Position numbers and translations under genes: made by a program. The notes beneath the pieces are model-generated. The model was not told where the DNA came from. It made no database searches and saw only the letters and a list, made by a program, of their open reading frames with translations. Of a stretch of 64,000 nt of DNA, positions 23,500-34,985 are shown in pieces. This stretch comes from Halothiobacillus neapolitanus c2 (GTDB lineage: Bacteria > Pseudomonadota > Gammaproteobacteria > Halothiobacillales > Halothiobacillaceae). Numbering within the stretch: the stretch's first letter is position 1; every line of letters starts with the position of its first letter. The stretch is taken from positions 310,001 through 374,000 of the forward strand of contig NC_013422.1 of NCBI RefSeq assembly GCF_000024765.1. Direction: 5' to 3'.

Positions 23500-23523
23500 A
23501 CGGCTAAATAACGGTTGGATTAG

Positions 23524-23997
<474 letters not shown>

Positions 23998-24014
23998 TTT
24001 AAGAGGTAATCCCT

Positions 24015-26114
24015 GTGGCCAGAACCACCCCGCTCGAGCGCTACCGTAACTTCGGTATCATGGCGCATATTGATGCCGGTAAGACAACGACCACTGAACG
24101 TATTTTGTTCTACACCGGTGTTTCACACAAAATCGGTGAAGTCCATGACGGCGCCGCCACCATGGACTGGATGGAGCAGGAGCAGGAGCGTGGCATCACG
24201 ATCACTTCTGCTGCTACTACCGCGTTCTGGGGTGGTATGGATAAGCAGTTCGAACCGCATCGGTTCAACATTATCGATACACCCGGTCACGTTGACTTCA
24301 CCATCGAAGTAGAGCGCTCACTGCGCGTACTTGATGGCGCGGTTTTCGTGCTTTGTGCCGTGGGTGGGGTTCAGCCACAGTCTGAAACCGTATGGCGTCA
24401 GGCCAACAAGTACAGCGTCCCGCGACTTGCCTTCGTGAACAAGATGGACCGCTCAGGTGCTGATTTCTACCGTGTCATGGAACAGCTCAAGAAACGATTG
24501 GGCGCGAACCCACTGCCTGTCGTGCTGCCCATTGGTGCTGAGGAAGGTTTCGAAGGCGTTATCGATCTTCTGCGCATGAAAGCGATTTACTGGAATACCG
24601 AAGACATGGGTTTGACCTATGACGAGAAGGAAATTCCGGCCGAATTGCTCGAAAAGGCAAAGACCTATCGCAGCCAGATGATGGAAGCGGCAGCCGAAGC
24701 CAATGAAGAGGTGATGGAAAAGTACCTCGAAACCGGCGATTTGACCGATGATGAAATTGTTTCAGGCCTGCGTCAGCGCACCCTCAACAACGAGATCATC
24801 CCGGCACTGTGCGGTACGGCGTTCAAGAACAAGGGTGTCCAGAAAATGCTGGACGCGGTTATCGATTACCTGCCTTCACCGACTCAAGTCCCGCCAATCA
24901 AGGGCGAGTTGCCGGACGGTACGCCCTCCGTGCGCAAAACGGGTGATAACGAGCCATTCTCCGCTCTGGCATTCAAGATCATGTCGGATCCCTTCGTTGG
25001 TTCTCTGACATTCTTCCGTGTTTATTCAGGCGTGGTGAATGCTGGTGACGGCGTACTGAACTCCACCAAGGGCAACAAAGAGCGTTTGGGTCGTATTTTG
25101 CAGATGCATGCGAACTCACGTGAAGAGATCAAAGAAGTTCGTGCTGGTGATATTGCCGCCGCGGTCGGTCTGAAAAACGTCATCACGGGCGATACACTTT
25201 GCGATTTGGCCAATCCAATCATCCTTGAGCGTATGATCTTCCCTGAGCCGGTCATCTCCGTTGCGGTAGAGCCTAAAACCAAGGGTGACCAGGAGAAAAT
25301 GGGCATGGCGCTGGGTCGCCTTGCGCAGGAAGATCCCTCATTCCGTGTGTTCACCGATGAAGAATCCGGTCAGACCATCATTGCGGGTATGGGCGAACTT
25401 CACCTTGAGATTCTCGTTGACCGTATGCGTCGCGAATTCAAGGTTGAGGCAAATATCGGTAAGCCGCAGGTGGCATATCGTGAAACCATTCGCGGTACGG
25501 TCGAGCAGGACGGTAAGTTCGTTCGCCAGTCCGGTGGTCGTGGTCAGTACGGTCATGTCAAGATTCGGATCGAGCCACTGGAAGTCGGCGGCGGATACGA
25601 GTTTGTCAACGGCATCGTTGGTGGCGTCGTTCCCCGCGAATACATTCCTGCCGTTGACAAGGGTATTCAGGAACAGATCAAAAATGGCGTGATCGCGGGT
25701 TACCCGGTTGTTGACGTCAAGGTCACCCTGTTTGACGGTTCGTACCACGAAGTTGACTCCAACGAAATGGCGTTCAAAATCGCCGGTAGCATGGCATTCA
25801 AAGAAGGTGCAGTTAAAGCGAATCCGGTACTGCTCGAGCCGATGATGAAGGTCGAGGTGGAAACACCCGAAGATTACATGGGTGACGTGATCGGAGACTT
25901 GAACCGTCGTCGCGGCATGATTCAGGGTATGGAAGATACCGTTGGTGGTGGCAAGCAGGTTAAGGCTGAGGTGCCATTGTCTGAAATGTTCGGTTATGCC
26001 ACCGATTTGCGTTCAGCTACCCAAGGCCGTGCTACCTACTCCATGGAGTTTGCTCGTTATGGCGAGGCGCCTAAAAACGTCGCTGACGCAGTCATTAAAG
26101 GCAAGTCCGCGTAA
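24015..26114 (+). CDS. fusA: elongation factor G
   Basis: A 699-residue translocase GTPase. It has [15 protein letters not shown] (P loop), [21 protein letters not shown] (G3), and [10 protein letters not shown] (G4). It also has the family EF-G domain IV and V segments, for example [14 protein letters not shown] and the end [17 protein letters not shown] 24015 is the start, with AAGAGGTAAT upstream. It sits in the standard rpsL-rpsG-fusA-tuf order. Confidence 0.99.
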   Translation: MARTTPLERYRNFGIMAHIDAGKTTTTERILFYTGVSHKIGEVHDGAATMDWMEQEQERGITITSAATTAFWGGMDKQFEPHRFNIIDTPGHVDFTIEVERSLRVLDGAVFVLCAVGGVQPQSETVWRQANKYSVPRLAFVNKMDRSGADFYRVMEQLKKRLGANPLPVVLPIGAEEGFEGVIDLLRMKAIYWNTEDMGLTYDEKEIPAELLEKAKTYRSQMMEAAAEANEEVMEKYLETGDLTDDEIVSGLRQRTLNNEIIPALCGTAFKNKGVQKMLDAVIDYLPSPTQVPPIKGELPDGTPSVRKTGDNEPFSALAFKIMSDPFVGSLTFFRVYSGVVNAGDGVLNSTKGNKERLGRILQMHANSREEIKEVRAGDIAAAVGLKNVITGDTLCDLANPIILERMIFPEPVISVAVEPKTKGDQEKMGMALGRLAQEDPSFRVFTDEESGQTIIAGMGELHLEILVDRMRREFKVEANIGKPQVAYRETIRGTVEQDGKFVRQSGGRGQYGHVKIRIEPLEVGGGYEFVNGIVGGVVPREYIPAVDKGIQEQIKNGVIAGYPVVDVKVTLFDGSYHEVDSNEMAFKIAGSMAFKEGAVKANPVLLEPMMKVEVETPEDYMGDVIGDLNRRRGMIQGMEDTVGGGKQVKAEVPLSEMFGYATDLRSATQGRATYSMEFARYGEAPKNVADAVIKGKSA

Positions 26115-26146
26115 TTACTGATTAATACTTATTTGAGGCTTTTATC

Positions 26147-27337
26147 ATGTCAAAAGAGAAATTTGAACGGAACAAACCGCACGTTAACGTGGGCACGATT
26201 GGTCACGTTGACCACGGCAAGACCACATTGACTGCTGCGATCACTAAAGTGATGGCGGAAATGCATGGTGGTGCGTCACTGGGCTACGACCAGATTGACA
26301 AGGCGCCTGAAGAGAAAGCGCGCGGCATCACCATCAATACCTCACACGTTGAGTACGAGTCAGACACACGTCACTACGCCCACGTCGACTGCCCAGGACA
26401 TGCTGACTATGTTAAGAACATGATCACCGGCGCAGCCCAGATGGACGGTGCGATCCTCGTCTGTTCAGCGGCCGACGGCCCCATGCCACAGACCCGTGAG
26501 CACATCCTGCTGTCACGTCAGGTCGGCGTACCCTATATCGTCGTATTCCTGAACAAAGCCGACATGGTTGACGATCCAGAGCTCCTCGAACTCGTCGAGA
26601 TGGAAATTCGCGACCTGCTGAGCAAGTACGAATTCCCGGGCGACGACACCCCGATCGTCACCGGTTCAGCGCTCAAAGCCCTCGAAGGCGACACCAGCGA
26701 CATCGGCGTACCTTCTGTAATCAAACTCGTCAAAGCAATGGACGACTACTTCCCAGAGCCAGAGCGTGCCGTTGACGGTACCTTCCTGATGCCAGTAGAA
26801 GACGTATTCTCCATTTCTGGTCGCGGTACCGTTGTAACCGGTCGTATCGAGCGCGGCATTGTCAAAGTGGGCGAAGAAGTCGAAATCGTCGGTATTCGCG
26901 ACACCACCAAGACCACCGTTACCGGTGTAGAAATGTTCCGCAAACTGCTCGACCAAGGCATGGCTGGCGACAACGTCGGTATCCTTCTTCGTGGCACTAA
27001 GCGTGACGACGTCGAACGTGGTCAAGTACTGTGCAAGCCTGGTTCAATCAAGCCGCACACCAAGTTCGAAGCCGAAGTTTACATTCTGGGTAAAGATGAA
27101 GGTGGTCGTCATACCCCATTCTTCAACGGCTACCGTCCCCAGTTCTACTTCCGTACCACGGACGTCACCGGTTCATGCGTATTGCCCGAAGGCACCGAAA
27201 TGGTCATGCCAGGCGACAACGTTGCCATGACCGTTAGCCTGATTGCCCCGATTGCGATGGAAGACGGCCTGCGTTTTGCGATTCGTGAAGGCGGCCGCAC
27301 AGTCGGCGCCGGTGTTGTCTCTAAAATCATCGAGTAA
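26147..27337 (+). CDS. tuf: elongation factor Tu, copy 2 (str operon)
   Basis: A 396-residue EF-Tu nearly identical to copy 1. The two visible differences are Met39 and Thr74 here against Ala39 and Ala74 there. Most of the DNA from about codon 110 onward is base-for-base the same, and the identity stops a few bases beyond the stop codon (TAATTAAT). This is the expected product of gene conversion between paired tuf genes. It is followed after only five bases by rpsJ, so the str and S10 operons are fused here. Confidence 0.98.
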   Translation: MSKEKFERNKPHVNVGTIGHVDHGKTTLTAAITKVMAEMHGGASLGYDQIDKAPEEKARGITINTSHVEYESDTRHYAHVDCPGHADYVKNMITGAAQMDGAILVCSAADGPMPQTREHILLSRQVGVPYIVVFLNKADMVDDPELLELVEMEIRDLLSKYEFPGDDTPIVTGSALKALEGDTSDIGVPSVIKLVKAMDDYFPEPERAVDGTFLMPVEDVFSISGRGTVVTGRIERGIVKVGEEVEIVGIRDTTKTTVTGVEMFRKLLDQGMAGDNVGILLRGTKRDDVERGQVLCKPGSIKPHTKFEAEVYILGKDEGGRHTPFFNGYRPQFYFRTTDVTGSCVLPEGTEMVMPGDNVAMTVSLIAPIAMEDGLRFAIREGGRTVGAGVVSKIIE

Positions 27338-27342
27338 TTAAT

Positions 27343-27654
27343 ATGGCTTCTCAAACTATCCGTATCCGTCTGAAAAGCTTCGATCATCGCTTGATTGATC
27401 GTTCGGCAGCAGAAATCGTTGATACTGCGCGCCGTTCCGGCGCTCGGGTCAAGGGTCCTATTCCTTTGCCGAGCCGCAAGGAGCGTTTCACCGTTCTGGT
27501 TTCTCCGCACGTCAACAAAGACGCGCGTGACCAGTATGAGCTTCGCACCCACAAGCGTGTGCTTGACATCATCGAACCAACGGATCGAACCGTTGATTTG
27601 TTGATGCAGCTTGATCTTGCTGCTGGTGTCGATGTTCAAATTCGGTTGAATTAA
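27343..27654 (+). CDS. rpsJ: 30S ribosomal protein S10
   Basis: A 103-residue head protein that also acts as NusE, the partner of NusB and NusG in antitermination. The segments [11 protein letters not shown] and [15 protein letters not shown] are characteristic. It directly follows tuf copy 2. The usual S10-operon leader therefore cannot lie upstream of it; instead a structured 147-bp gap follows the gene. Confidence 0.98.
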   Translation: MASQTIRIRLKSFDHRLIDRSAAEIVDTARRSGARVKGPIPLPSRKERFTVLVSPHVNKDARDQYELRTHKRVLDIIEPTDRTVDLLMQLDLAAGVDVQIRLN

Positions 27655-27661
27655 TTTGTAA

Positions 27662-27690
27662 TTCAAATAGGACTTTACGTCCTGTTTGAA
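27662..27690 (+). other. hairpin 1 in the rpsJ-rplC spacer
   Basis: TTCAAA-bulge-AGGAC pairs with GTCCT-bulge-TTTGAA around TTTAC: an 11-bp stem with opposed single-base bulges, right after the rpsJ stop. It has no T-tract. It may protect the upstream mRNA end or belong to a translational control element. Confidence 0.55.
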
Positions 27691-27712
27691 TGCTGATAAA
27701 TTAATGACCCTT

Positions 27713-27742
27713 TTCAGCCCGGCGCTGTTGCGTCGGGCTGAA
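27713..27742 (+). other. hairpin 2 in the rpsJ-rplC spacer
   Basis: TTCAGCCCG and CGGGCTGAA are perfect 9-bp complements, with CGC/GCG able to extend the stem inside. The tail is AATATTTC, not a clear terminator. Together with hairpin 1 this occupies the only large gap in the S10 block, so a relocated L4-type autoregulatory leader is possible. Confidence 0.55.
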
Positions 27743-27801
27743 TATTTCAGGCGAACCGGTCAATCGTAATCGGCGTCTTTCATAAGTTAGAGGTATTAAC
27801 C

Positions 27802-28446
27802 ATGTCTTTAGGTGTAGTCGGTCGCAAGGTCGGCATGACTCGCGTCTTTGACGATGCTGGTGTTTCTACGCCAGTAACGGTCATTGAGGTAGAGCCCAAT
27901 CGCGTGACTCAGCTCAAAACCCCGGAAGTGGATGGCTATACCGCCGTTCAAGTCACTACCGGTACGCGTCGCGCCTCTCGTGTAACCAAGGCGATGGCCG
28001 GTCATTACGCGAAAGCTGAAACAGCATCTGGTCGCATGTCTACGGAATTCCGTATTTCTGCCGATGAGCTTGCTGGCTTCCAACCAGGTGCTGAGATCAC
28101 TGTCTCCATCTTTGATGGCGTCGAGAAGGTTGACGTTGCAGGTCAGAGCAAAGGTAAAGGCTTTGCCGGTACTGTTAAGCGCTACAACTTCCGCACTCAA
28201 GATGCGACTCATGGTAACTCTCGCTCACACCGTGTGCCGGGTTCCATCGGTCAAAACCAGACACCGGGTCGCGTATTTCCGGGCAAGAAGATGTCCGGTC
28301 ATATGGGTGACGAGCGCGTGTCGTCTTTGGGTTTGAAAGTGGTTCGGGTGGATGTCGAGCGTGGTTTGATCCTCGTGAAAGGCGCCGTGCCAGGTTCAAC
28401 AGGCGGCGACGTAATCGTTCGTCCTTCTGTCAAGATTAAAGGCTGA
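27802..28446 (+). CDS. rplC: 50S ribosomal protein L3
   Basis: A 214-residue protein whose long loop reaches the peptidyl transferase region. It begins [16 protein letters not shown] and contains [14 protein letters not shown] and the [20 protein letters not shown] loop; the Gln within that loop is the residue methylated by PrmB in E. coli. It is preceded by the two-hairpin spacer, and rplD follows after eight bases. Confidence 0.98.
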   Translation: MSLGVVGRKVGMTRVFDDAGVSTPVTVIEVEPNRVTQLKTPEVDGYTAVQVTTGTRRASRVTKAMAGHYAKAETASGRMSTEFRISADELAGFQPGAEITVSIFDGVEKVDVAGQSKGKGFAGTVKRYNFRTQDATHGNSRSHRVPGSIGQNQTPGRVFPGKKMSGHMGDERVSSLGLKVVRVDVERGLILVKGAVPGSTGGDVIVRPSVKIKG

Positions 28447-28454
28447 GGCACGTC

Positions 28455-29063
28455 ATGGAATTACAGGTTAAAGATGGCGCTGCTATCAGCGTCTCAGAAC
28501 AAATTTTCGATCGGAGCTACAACGAAGGTCTGATTCATCAGGCGGTAGTTGCGTTTATGGCTGGTGCGCGTTCTGGCACCAAGCGTCAATTGACTCGCTC
28601 AGAAGTTTCCGGTGGCGGTAAGAAGCCATGGAATCAGAAGGGTTCGGGTCGCGCGCGTGCTGGTACGACCCGTTCACCCATCTGGCGTACTGGTGGCGTG
28701 ACCTTTGCTGCCCGCCCGCGTAACTTTGAGCAGAAGATCAACCGTAAAGCGTATCGCGTTGCGATGGCTTCTATCTTCTCTGAGCTGGTTCGTCAGGATC
28801 GCCTGATCGTTGTCGAGTCGCTGACAGTTTCTTCACCCAAAACGCGTGAAGTGTTGGGTCTGGTGAAAAACTTAGGTATTCAGGGTGGTCGCACATTGTT
28901 TGTTGCTGAAGCATTCGATGAGCATTTCTTCCTGGGTTCGCGGAACGTGATTGAACTCGGTTATCTCACGGCAGATATGTTGGATCCGGTTAGTCTGGTT
29001 GGCGCTGAACGCGTGGTAATCACCCGTGCGGCCGTCAAAATGGTTGAGGAGTGGTTGTCATGA
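28455..29063 (+). CDS. rplD: 50S ribosomal protein L4
   Basis: A 202-residue protein lining the exit tunnel. The tunnel loop KKPWNQKGSGRARAGTTRSP is present with wild-type residues at macrolide-related positions. In E. coli L4 represses the S10 operon by both attenuation and translation control; here the only candidate target is the rpsJ-rplC spacer. Its stop overlaps the rplW start by four bases. Confidence 0.98.
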   Translation: MELQVKDGAAISVSEQIFDRSYNEGLIHQAVVAFMAGARSGTKRQLTRSEVSGGGKKPWNQKGSGRARAGTTRSPIWRTGGVTFAARPRNFEQKINRKAYRVAMASIFSELVRQDRLIVVESLTVSSPKTREVLGLVKNLGIQGGRTLFVAEAFDEHFFLGSRNVIELGYLTADMLDPVSLVGAERVVITRAAVKMVEEWLS

Positions 29064-29353
29064 TGCGGGAAAAACTTTTTGACGTATTGCGTTCACCTCT
29101 GGTGACCGAGAAAACGGCACGCGCAAATCAAGAAAACCAATATGCGTTTCGCGTCGCGACTACGGCAACAAAGGCTGAGATCAAGGCTGCGGTCGAGCAG
29201 TTGTTCAGCGTCAATGTGATGGCTGTGCAAACGTTGAACGTAGCTGGTAAAGCTCGCCGCTTCCGTGGTGTGGCCGGTCGTCGTGCTGACTGGAAAAAAG
29301 CTTATGTCACATTGGCTGAAGGTCAAGCGATTGATCTGGGCCAGGCGAACTAA
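29060..29353 (+). CDS. rplW: 50S ribosomal protein L23
   Basis: A 97-residue protein at the tunnel exit, docking site for trigger factor and SRP. It contains LFDVLRSPLVTEKT and the loop ending RRFRGVAGRRADWKKAYVTL. ATG 29060 overlaps the rplD TGA (ATGATG) and has GAGGAG eight bases upstream. The second ATG at 29063 is possible; GTG 29051 falls inside the ribosome binding site and is unlikely. Confidence 0.97.
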   Translation: MMREKLFDVLRSPLVTEKTARANQENQYAFRVATTATKAEIKAAVEQLFSVNVMAVQTLNVAGKARRFRGVAGRRADWKKAYVTLAEGQAIDLGQAN

Positions 29354-29382
29354 ACCGGTCTGGTTAAGTAAGGAATTAAATC

Positions 29383-30207
29383 ATGGCATTGAAAATTGCA
29401 AAACCAACCTCCCCGGGTCGTCGTTCGGTCATCGAGATCGATCGTTCGCATCTCTATAAGGGTGCTCCGTACGCTCCGTTGCTGGAAAAGAAATCCAACA
29501 CCGGTGGTCGTAACAACCTGGGCCGGATTACCACGCGTCATATCGGTGGTGGTCATAAACAGCATTATCGTCTGGTCGACTTCAAGCGCGTAAAAGATGG
29601 CATTCCCGCCACTGTAGAGCGTATTGAATATGATCCGAACCGCACCGCGCACATTGCATTGATCATGTATGCGGATGGTGAGCGTGCCTATATTCTGGCG
29701 CCTCGTGGCGTGGTTCCTGGTCAAGTTGTTCTGTCAGGTGTTGAAGCACCAATTCGTGCGGGTAACTGCTTGCCGATGCGCAACATTCCAATCGGTTCAA
29801 CCATTCATGCGGTGGAACTGAAGCCAGGCAAAGGCGCGCAAATAGCTCGTAGTGCCGGCGCTGCCGTGCAACTGGTGGCTCGCGAAGGTGCCTACGTCAC
29901 ACTGCGTCTGCGTTCTGGCGAGACCCGTAAGGTTTTGGCCGAATGTCGCGCCACACTGGGCGAAGTCAGTAACCACGAACACAGCCTACGTTCATTGGGT
30001 AAAGCCGGTGCAACGCGTTGGCGCGGTATCCGTCCGACCGTACGAGGCGTGGTCATGAACCCAGTGGATCACCCGCACGGTGGTGGTGAAGGCCGGACTT
30101 CAGGCGGTCGTCATCCGGTTACCCCATGGGGCGTGCCGACCAAGGGCTACAAAACTCGCACGAACAAGCGTACAGACAAACTTATTGTCCGTCGTCGTTC
30201 TAAATAA
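29383..30207 (+). CDS. rplB: 50S ribosomal protein L2
   Basis: A 274-residue primary rRNA-binding protein near the peptidyl transferase centre. It contains [23 protein letters not shown] (read in parts) and the C-terminal [15 protein letters not shown] with the conserved histidine cluster, ending in the usual basic tail. Gap to rpsS is 24 bp. Confidence 0.98.
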   Translation: MALKIAKPTSPGRRSVIEIDRSHLYKGAPYAPLLEKKSNTGGRNNLGRITTRHIGGGHKQHYRLVDFKRVKDGIPATVERIEYDPNRTAHIALIMYADGERAYILAPRGVVPGQVVLSGVEAPIRAGNCLPMRNIPIGSTIHAVELKPGKGAQIARSAGAAVQLVAREGAYVTLRLRSGETRKVLAECRATLGEVSNHEHSLRSLGKAGATRWRGIRPTVRGVVMNPVDHPHGGGEGRTSGGRHPVTPWGVPTKGYKTRTNKRTDKLIVRRRSK

Positions 30208-30231
30208 TTCACTGATATAGAGGGTTAAAAG

Positions 30232-30507
30232 GTGCCACGTTCACTTAAGAAAGGTCCCTTCGTGGACCATCACTTGCTGAAAAAGGTGGAAGAGGCTGCT
30301 GCGGCCAATAACCGTCGGCCCATAAAGACCTGGTCTCGTCGCTCGATGATCCTTCCGGATTTCATCGGCCTGACCATTGCGGTCCATAACGGTCGCCAGC
30401 ACATTCCAGTTCTCGTCAACGAAAACATGGTTGGACACAAACTCGGTGAGTTTGCGCCTACCCGGACTTACCGGGGACATGTGGCTGATAAGAAAGCCAA
30501 GCGCTAG
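30232..30507 (+). CDS. rpsS: 30S ribosomal protein S19
   Basis: A 91-residue head protein starting [15 protein letters not shown] and containing [24 protein letters not shown] start at 30232 with GAGGGTTAAAAG upstream. It is part of the rplB-rpsS-rplV-rpsC run with only short spacers. Confidence 0.98.
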   Translation: MPRSLKKGPFVDHHLLKKVEEAAAANNRRPIKTWSRRSMILPDFIGLTIAVHNGRQHIPVLVNENMVGHKLGEFAPTRTYRGHVADKKAKR

Positions 30508-30516
30508 GAGACTGAT

Positions 30517-30849
30517 ATGCAAGCTACAGCTTTACACCGTTATGCACGTATTTCTCCTCAGAAGGCCCGCCTTGTTGCGGATCTGGTGCGGGGGCAGGGC
30601 GTCGCCCAGGCAATTGAAACATTGACGTTCAGCGACAAGAAAGGCGCTGATCTGATCAAGAAGGTCCTGGAGTCGGCGATTGCCAACGCGGAAAACAATG
30701 AAGGCGCAGACGTTGATCGTCTGCGTATCGCGACGATCATGGTCGACGAGGGTCCGGTTTTGAAACGTTTCCGTGCACGAGCCAAAGGCCGCGGCGCACG
30801 TATCCTGAAAAAAACCAGTCATATTCTAGTCACGGTCAGCGAGCGGTAA
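30517..30849 (+). CDS. rplV: 50S ribosomal protein L22
   Basis: A 110-residue tunnel protein. It contains [17 protein letters not shown] and the beta-hairpin that reaches the tunnel ([20 protein letters not shown]). The hairpin is full length, without the deletion known from erythromycin-resistant mutants. Confidence 0.98.
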   Translation: MQATALHRYARISPQKARLVADLVRGQGVAQAIETLTFSDKKGADLIKKVLESAIANAENNEGADVDRLRIATIMVDEGPVLKRFRARAKGRGARILKKTSHILVTVSER

Positions 30850-30859
30850 GGGGAGAGTT

Positions 30860-31534
30860 ATGGGTCAGAAAGTACATCCGGTAGGATTCCGGCTCGGGAT
30901 TTCCTCTGATTGGACATCTCGCTGGTATGCCGATAGTAAGTTGTTCCCGGTTCAACTGAACCAAGATGTGCGCACGCGTGCATTCATCAAGGACAAACTG
31001 AAAGAAGCATCCGTTTCACGTATTCAGATCGAGCGTCCAGCCCGTTCTGCGTCAGTTACGATCCACACGGCTCGTCCTGGGATCGTGATTGGTCGCAAGG
31101 GTGAGGACATTGAGCGTCTTCGCGGTGAAATTGCTCCGATGTTGGGTGTTGATCGCAACGCGGTCAAGCTCTCGGTTGAAGAGATTCGCAAGCCAGAATT
31201 GGACGCGCAACTGGTCGCCGAATCCATTGCACAGCAGCTTGAGCGTCGGATTATGTTCCGCCGCGCCATGAAGCGTGCCGTGCAAACATCCATGCGCCTT
31301 GGTGCGGGTGGGATCAAAGTCAATGTATCTGGTCGTTTAGGCGGTGCAGAGATTGCCCGTAACGAATGGTACCGCGAAGGTCGTGTGCCCTTGCACACCC
31401 TGCGTGCCGACATCGATTACGGCTTTGCAGAGGCCCAAACTACCTATGGCGTCATTGGCGTCAAAGTTTGGATTTTTAAAGGCGAAGTGTTTGGCGTCCC
31501 GGGCAACCGTGATGGCAAAGCTGCGACAGCCTGA
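30860..31534 (+). CDS. rpsC: 30S ribosomal protein S3
   Basis: A 224-residue mRNA-entry protein. It begins [14 protein letters not shown], has the KH-domain loop [13 protein letters not shown], and has the C-terminal domain ending in [11 protein letters not shown]. Spacing to rplV is 10 bp and to rplP 31 bp. Confidence 0.98.
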   Translation: MGQKVHPVGFRLGISSDWTSRWYADSKLFPVQLNQDVRTRAFIKDKLKEASVSRIQIERPARSASVTIHTARPGIVIGRKGEDIERLRGEIAPMLGVDRNAVKLSVEEIRKPELDAQLVAESIAQQLERRIMFRRAMKRAVQTSMRLGAGGIKVNVSGRLGGAEIARNEWYREGRVPLHTLRADIDYGFAEAQTTYGVIGVKVWIFKGEVFGVPGNRDGKAATA

Positions 31535-31565
31535 ACCGATCAGATAGGTAAGTGGAGCTAACATT

Positions 31566-31979
31566 ATGCTGCTGCCAAAACGTACAAAATTCCGCAAGCA
31601 GTTCCGTGGCAAAAATCGGGGCATTGCGACGACAGGCAATAAAGTGAGCTTTGGTGAATTCGGTCTGAAATCACTGGAGCGCGGTGAAATTACATCTCGT
31701 CAAATCGAGTCGGCTCGTCGTGCCATTTCACGTCATGTGAAGCGGGGCGGTAAGATCTGGATCCGGATTTTCCCGGATACTCCGATCACCAAGAAGCCAC
31801 TCGAAGTGCGGATGGGTAAGGGTAAAGGGAGCGTCGAGTACTGGGTGGCTAAAATTCAGCCCGGCAAGATGCTTTATGAAATTGAAGGTGTGACAGAAGA
31901 TATCGCGCGTCAAGCGTTCTCATTGGCCTCGGCCAAGCTTCCCGTCAAGACGACCTTCGTAACGCGGGTACTGATGTAA
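31566..31979 (+). CDS. rplP: 50S ribosomal protein L16
   Basis: A 137-residue protein near the A-site. It contains [18 protein letters not shown] and the [18 protein letters not shown] segment; the second half includes the Arg of the PxRMGKGKG region that is hydroxylated in some gammaproteobacteria. The stop shares a base with the rpmC start. Confidence 0.98.
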   Translation: MLLPKRTKFRKQFRGKNRGIATTGNKVSFGEFGLKSLERGEITSRQIESARRAISRHVKRGGKIWIRIFPDTPITKKPLEVRMGKGKGSVEYWVAKIQPGKMLYEIEGVTEDIARQAFSLASAKLPVKTTFVTRVLM

Positions 31980-32176
31980 TGAGCAAAATCACTAACGAAT
32001 TGCGCGAAAAATCACCAGAAGGTTTGCGTGAAGAGTTGTTGGCGATTAAACGCGAACAGTTCAATTTGCGCATGCAAAAAGCGACGGGTCAGGAATCCAA
32101 ATCGCATTTGATTCGCGAAGCCCGGAAAAACGTGGCTCGAATCAAAACGATTCTGACCGAGAAGGAGCAAGGCTGA
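31979..32176 (+). CDS. rpmC: 50S ribosomal protein L29
   Basis: A 65-residue two-helix protein at the tunnel exit, with [23 protein letters not shown] followed by [15 protein letters not shown] (family signatures, read in parts). It starts in the rplP stop codon and ends one base before rpsQ, so the three are tightly coupled. Confidence 0.97.
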   Translation: MSKITNELREKSPEGLREELLAIKREQFNLRMQKATGQESKSHLIREARKNVARIKTILTEKEQG

Positions 32177-32177
32177 G

Positions 32178-32447
32178 ATGTCTACTGAAACAAACGAAAA
32201 CGTCATCCGTACCCGCGTTGGTCGCGTGACCAGCGACAAGATGGATAAATCAATCACGGTTGCCATCGAGCGCCGCGTAAAGCATCCCTTGTACGGTAAG
32301 TTCATTACTAAAACCACAAAGCTTCACGTGCACGATGAAGACAATCAGTCTCGTGTGGGCGATAGCGTTGAAATCCGTGAGTCACGTCCGATTTCCAAGA
32401 CGAAATCTTGGACACTGGTTCGTGTCATTACGCGCGCAGCCGTTTAA
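32178..32447 (+). CDS. rpsQ: 30S ribosomal protein S17
   Basis: An 89-residue early-assembly protein of OB fold. It contains [28 protein letters not shown] (read in parts) and [14 protein letters not shown]. It is the last S10-type gene before rplN. Confidence 0.97.
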   Translation: MSTETNENVIRTRVGRVTSDKMDKSITVAIERRVKHPLYGKFITKTTKLHVHDEDNQSRVGDSVEIRESRPISKTKSWTLVRVITRAAV

Positions 32448-32459
32448 GGAGCAAGAATC

Positions 32460-32828
32460 ATGATTCAAATGCAAACCATTCTGGACTCTGCGGACAACAG
32501 CGGCGCCAAGAAAATCCAGTGCATCAAAGTACTGGGTGGCTCACATCGTCGTTATGCGGGTATCGGTGACATCATCAAGGTGTCTATTAAAGATGCTATT
32601 CCACGTGGCCGTGTCAAAAAGGGTGACGTGTACAACGCAGTCGTTGTGCGCACTGCAAAAGGCGTTCGTCGTGCGGATGGTTCACTGATCCGCTTCGATG
32701 GCAATGCTGCTGTTTTGTTAAACGCTAAACTCGAGCCAATCGGCACGCGTATCTTTGGCCCTGTCACCCGCGAACTGCGTGGCGAGAAGTTCATGAAGAT
32801 CGTGTCGCTTGCGCCCGAAGTGATTTGA
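32460..32828 (+). CDS. rplN: 50S ribosomal protein L14
   Basis: A 122-residue protein at the subunit interface. It contains [19 protein letters not shown] and [21 protein letters not shown] (read in parts) and ends [12 protein letters not shown]. It is the first spc-type gene; no separate promoter is evident in the 12-bp gap, so the S10 and spc groups are probably cotranscribed. Confidence 0.98.
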   Translation: MIQMQTILDSADNSGAKKIQCIKVLGGSHRRYAGIGDIIKVSIKDAIPRGRVKKGDVYNAVVVRTAKGVRRADGSLIRFDGNAAVLLNAKLEPIGTRIFGPVTRELRGEKFMKIVSLAPEVI

Positions 32829-32838
32829 GGATATCGCC

Positions 32839-33162
32839 ATGCGTAAAATTCGACAAGGTGATGAAGTAGTCGTCATCGCAGGTAAAGACAAAGGTCGCCG
32901 CGGCACAGTGTTGCGCGTGATCAATGATGGCGCCCGCGTTGTCGTCGAAAATATCAACAAGGTTAAGAAGCATATGAAGCCCAACCCCATGCTGGGTCAG
33001 ACGGGCGGAATTATCGAAATGGAGAAATCCATTGATATTTCTAACGTAATGCTGTTTAATCCCGCCTCCGAAAAAGGGGATCGGGTTGGCTTCAAACATC
33101 TTGAAGACGGCACGAAGGTTCGTTTTTTTAAATCCAACGGCGAAGTCGTTGACACAAAATAG
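32839..33162 (+). CDS. rplX: 50S ribosomal protein L24
   Basis: A 107-residue assembly initiator of the large subunit with an N-terminal KOW motif ([21 protein letters not shown]) and the conserved [20 protein letters not shown] C-terminal segment. Spacers on both sides are 10-11 bp. Confidence 0.97.
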   Translation: MRKIRQGDEVVVIAGKDKGRRGTVLRVINDGARVVVENINKVKKHMKPNPMLGQTGGIIEMEKSIDISNVMLFNPASEKGDRVGFKHLEDGTKVRFFKSNGEVVDTK

Positions 33163-33173
33163 GTTGAATTAAG

Positions 33174-33713
33174 ATGGCTCGTCTTCAGGAATTATACACC
33201 AGTACTTATCTGCCCCAGCTGAAAGAAAAGTTGGGTCTCGATAACGTCATGGCCGTTCCGAAGCTGACCAAGATTACTTTGAACATGGGCTTGGGTGACT
33301 CGGCGCGTGACAAGAAAGTAATCGACAGTGCAGTGGATGAAATGGCAGCAATTTCGGGTCAAAAGCCCGTTGTGACTTATGCGCGTAAGTCGATTGCCGG
33401 CTTCAAGCTGCGCGAAGGGATGCCATTAGGCGTCAAGGTGACCTTGAGAGGAAGTACGATGTACGAATTCTTCGATCGGTTGATCCAGATCTCTGTTCCT
33501 CGCATACGTGATTTCCGCGGCCTCAATCCCAAGTCGTTTGACGGTCGTGGCAATTACAGCATGGGGGTGAAAGAGCAAATTATTTTCCCGGAAATTGATT
33601 ACGACAAAATCGATCAAATCCGCGGGATGGATATCACGATCACGACTACCGCTCAGAATGATGACCAGGCACGGGCACTGCTCGAATGCTTCGGTTTCCC
33701 ATTCCGCCGGTAA
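33174..33713 (+). CDS. rplE: 50S ribosomal protein L5
   Basis: A 179-residue 5S rRNA-binding protein contacting P-site tRNA. It contains [16 protein letters not shown], the [22 protein letters not shown] segment, and the end [16 protein letters not shown]. Confidence 0.98.
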   Translation: MARLQELYTSTYLPQLKEKLGLDNVMAVPKLTKITLNMGLGDSARDKKVIDSAVDEMAAISGQKPVVTYARKSIAGFKLREGMPLGVKVTLRGSTMYEFFDRLIQISVPRIRDFRGLNPKSFDGRGNYSMGVKEQIIFPEIDYDKIDQIRGMDITITTTAQNDDQARALLECFGFPFRR

Positions 33714-33724
33714 GGGAGTTTTAA

Positions 33725-34030
33725 ATGGCTAAGAAAAGTATGTTGAATCGGGAAGAGCAGCGTCAAAAGCTCTCGGCTCGTTATCAAGCTAAGCGCGACC
33801 AATTGCGTGCAGTTCTGAATGATCCAAATGCGGATTTTGACGCAAAAATGCAAGCTTCTGCTGCATTGAGCAAGTTGCCGCGTGATTCTTCTGTGTGCCG
33901 CCAGGTTCGCCGTTGCGCGATCACTGGTCGCCCAAAGGGTGTCTACCGCAAGTTCGCGCTCGGTCGGAACAAGCTCCGTCAATTGGCAATGTCTGGTGAG
34001 ATTCCAGGCCTTCGCAAAGCAAGTTGGTAA
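33725..34030 (+). CDS. rpsN: 30S ribosomal protein S14
   Basis: A 101-residue head protein of the longer, zinc-free type. It has a basic N-terminal half, then VRRCAITGRPKGVYRKF and IPGLRKASW. The four-cysteine zinc ribbon of the short form is absent. Confidence 0.97.
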   Translation: MAKKSMLNREEQRQKLSARYQAKRDQLRAVLNDPNADFDAKMQASAALSKLPRDSSVCRQVRRCAITGRPKGVYRKFALGRNKLRQLAMSGEIPGLRKASW

Positions 34031-34042
34031 TGAGGTGACATT

Positions 34043-34435
34043 ATGAGTATGAGTGATCCAATTTCCGACATGCTGACCCGTATCCGTAACGCTCAGAATG
34101 CCCGTAAGCCAAACGTGAGCATGCCTTCTTCCAAGTTCAAGCAAGCCATTGCCAAAGTTCTGAAAGAAGAAGGTTACATCGGTGACTTCCAGGTTTCTGG
34201 CGATGCCAAGCCGACCTTGTCCATTGCGCTGAAATATTTTCAGGGCAAGCCTGTCATTGACATGATCAAGCGTGTCTCTAAGCCGGGCTTCCGCGTTTAC
34301 AAGAACGCGGACGAACTGCCTACCGTTATCGGTGGTCTGGGTGTGGCGATCCTTTCTACATCACAGGGTGTTATGCCTGATCGCGAAGCGCGTCGGCAGA
34401 ACATCGGTGGTGAAGTTATTTGCCTCGTATCTTAA
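34043..34435 (+). CDS. rpsH: 30S ribosomal protein S8
   Basis: A 130-residue central-domain protein and, in E. coli, the translational repressor of the spc operon by binding near the rplE start. It contains [16 protein letters not shown] and [17 protein letters not shown]. It starts at ATG 34043, giving the same MSM-type N-terminus as E. coli; ATG 34049 is the alternative. No obvious S8-mimic site was identified here by eye. Confidence 0.97.
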   Translation: MSMSDPISDMLTRIRNAQNARKPNVSMPSSKFKQAIAKVLKEEGYIGDFQVSGDAKPTLSIALKYFQGKPVIDMIKRVSKPGFRVYKNADELPTVIGGLGVAILSTSQGVMPDREARRQNIGGEVICLVS

Positions 34436-34448
34436 TTGGGAGTGAATC

Positions 34449-34976
34449 ATGAGTCGTGTTGCTAAAAAGCCCGTCGCCATTCCCAAAGGTGTCGAGGTTA
34501 AATTGAATGGTCAAGTCATCTCATTCAAGGGGCCGAAAGGTCAGCTTGAATTGACATTGCACAAATCAGTCAGTGTGGATATGGCGGCTAACGAATTACG
34601 TTTTGAGCCTGAGTCTGATCAGTTCATTGCTATGGCGGGCACCATGCGCGCTTTGGCAAACAACAATATTCAGGGCGTATCAGCTGGTTTTGAGATGAAG
34701 CTGCAACTGGTTGGTGTGGGGTACCGTGCGCAGGTTCAGGGCAGCACTCTGAACCTTGCACTGGGTTTCTCTCATCCAATCAACTTCGCTATCCCTGCGG
34801 GCATCACTATTGAAACGCCTTCGCAAACGGAAATCATTATTCGTGGTGCGGATCGTCAAAAAGTGGGTCAAGTGGCTTCCAATATCCGTGGTTACCGTCC
34901 GCCAGAGCCGTATAAAGGCAAGGGCGTGAAGTACCACGATGAAGTCATCTTCCGTAAGGAAGCGAAGAAGAAATAA
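34449..34976 (+). CDS. rplF: 50S ribosomal protein L6
   Basis: A 175-residue two-domain protein near the factor-binding site. It begins [17 protein letters not shown], contains [16 protein letters not shown], and has the C-terminal signature [13 protein letters not shown]. Confidence 0.98.
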   Translation: MSRVAKKPVAIPKGVEVKLNGQVISFKGPKGQLELTLHKSVSVDMAANELRFEPESDQFIAMAGTMRALANNNIQGVSAGFEMKLQLVGVGYRAQVQGSTLNLALGFSHPINFAIPAGITIETPSQTEIIIRGADRQKVGQVASNIRGYRPPEPYKGKGVKYHDEVIFRKEAKKK

Positions 34977-34985
34977 GGGTTAGCT

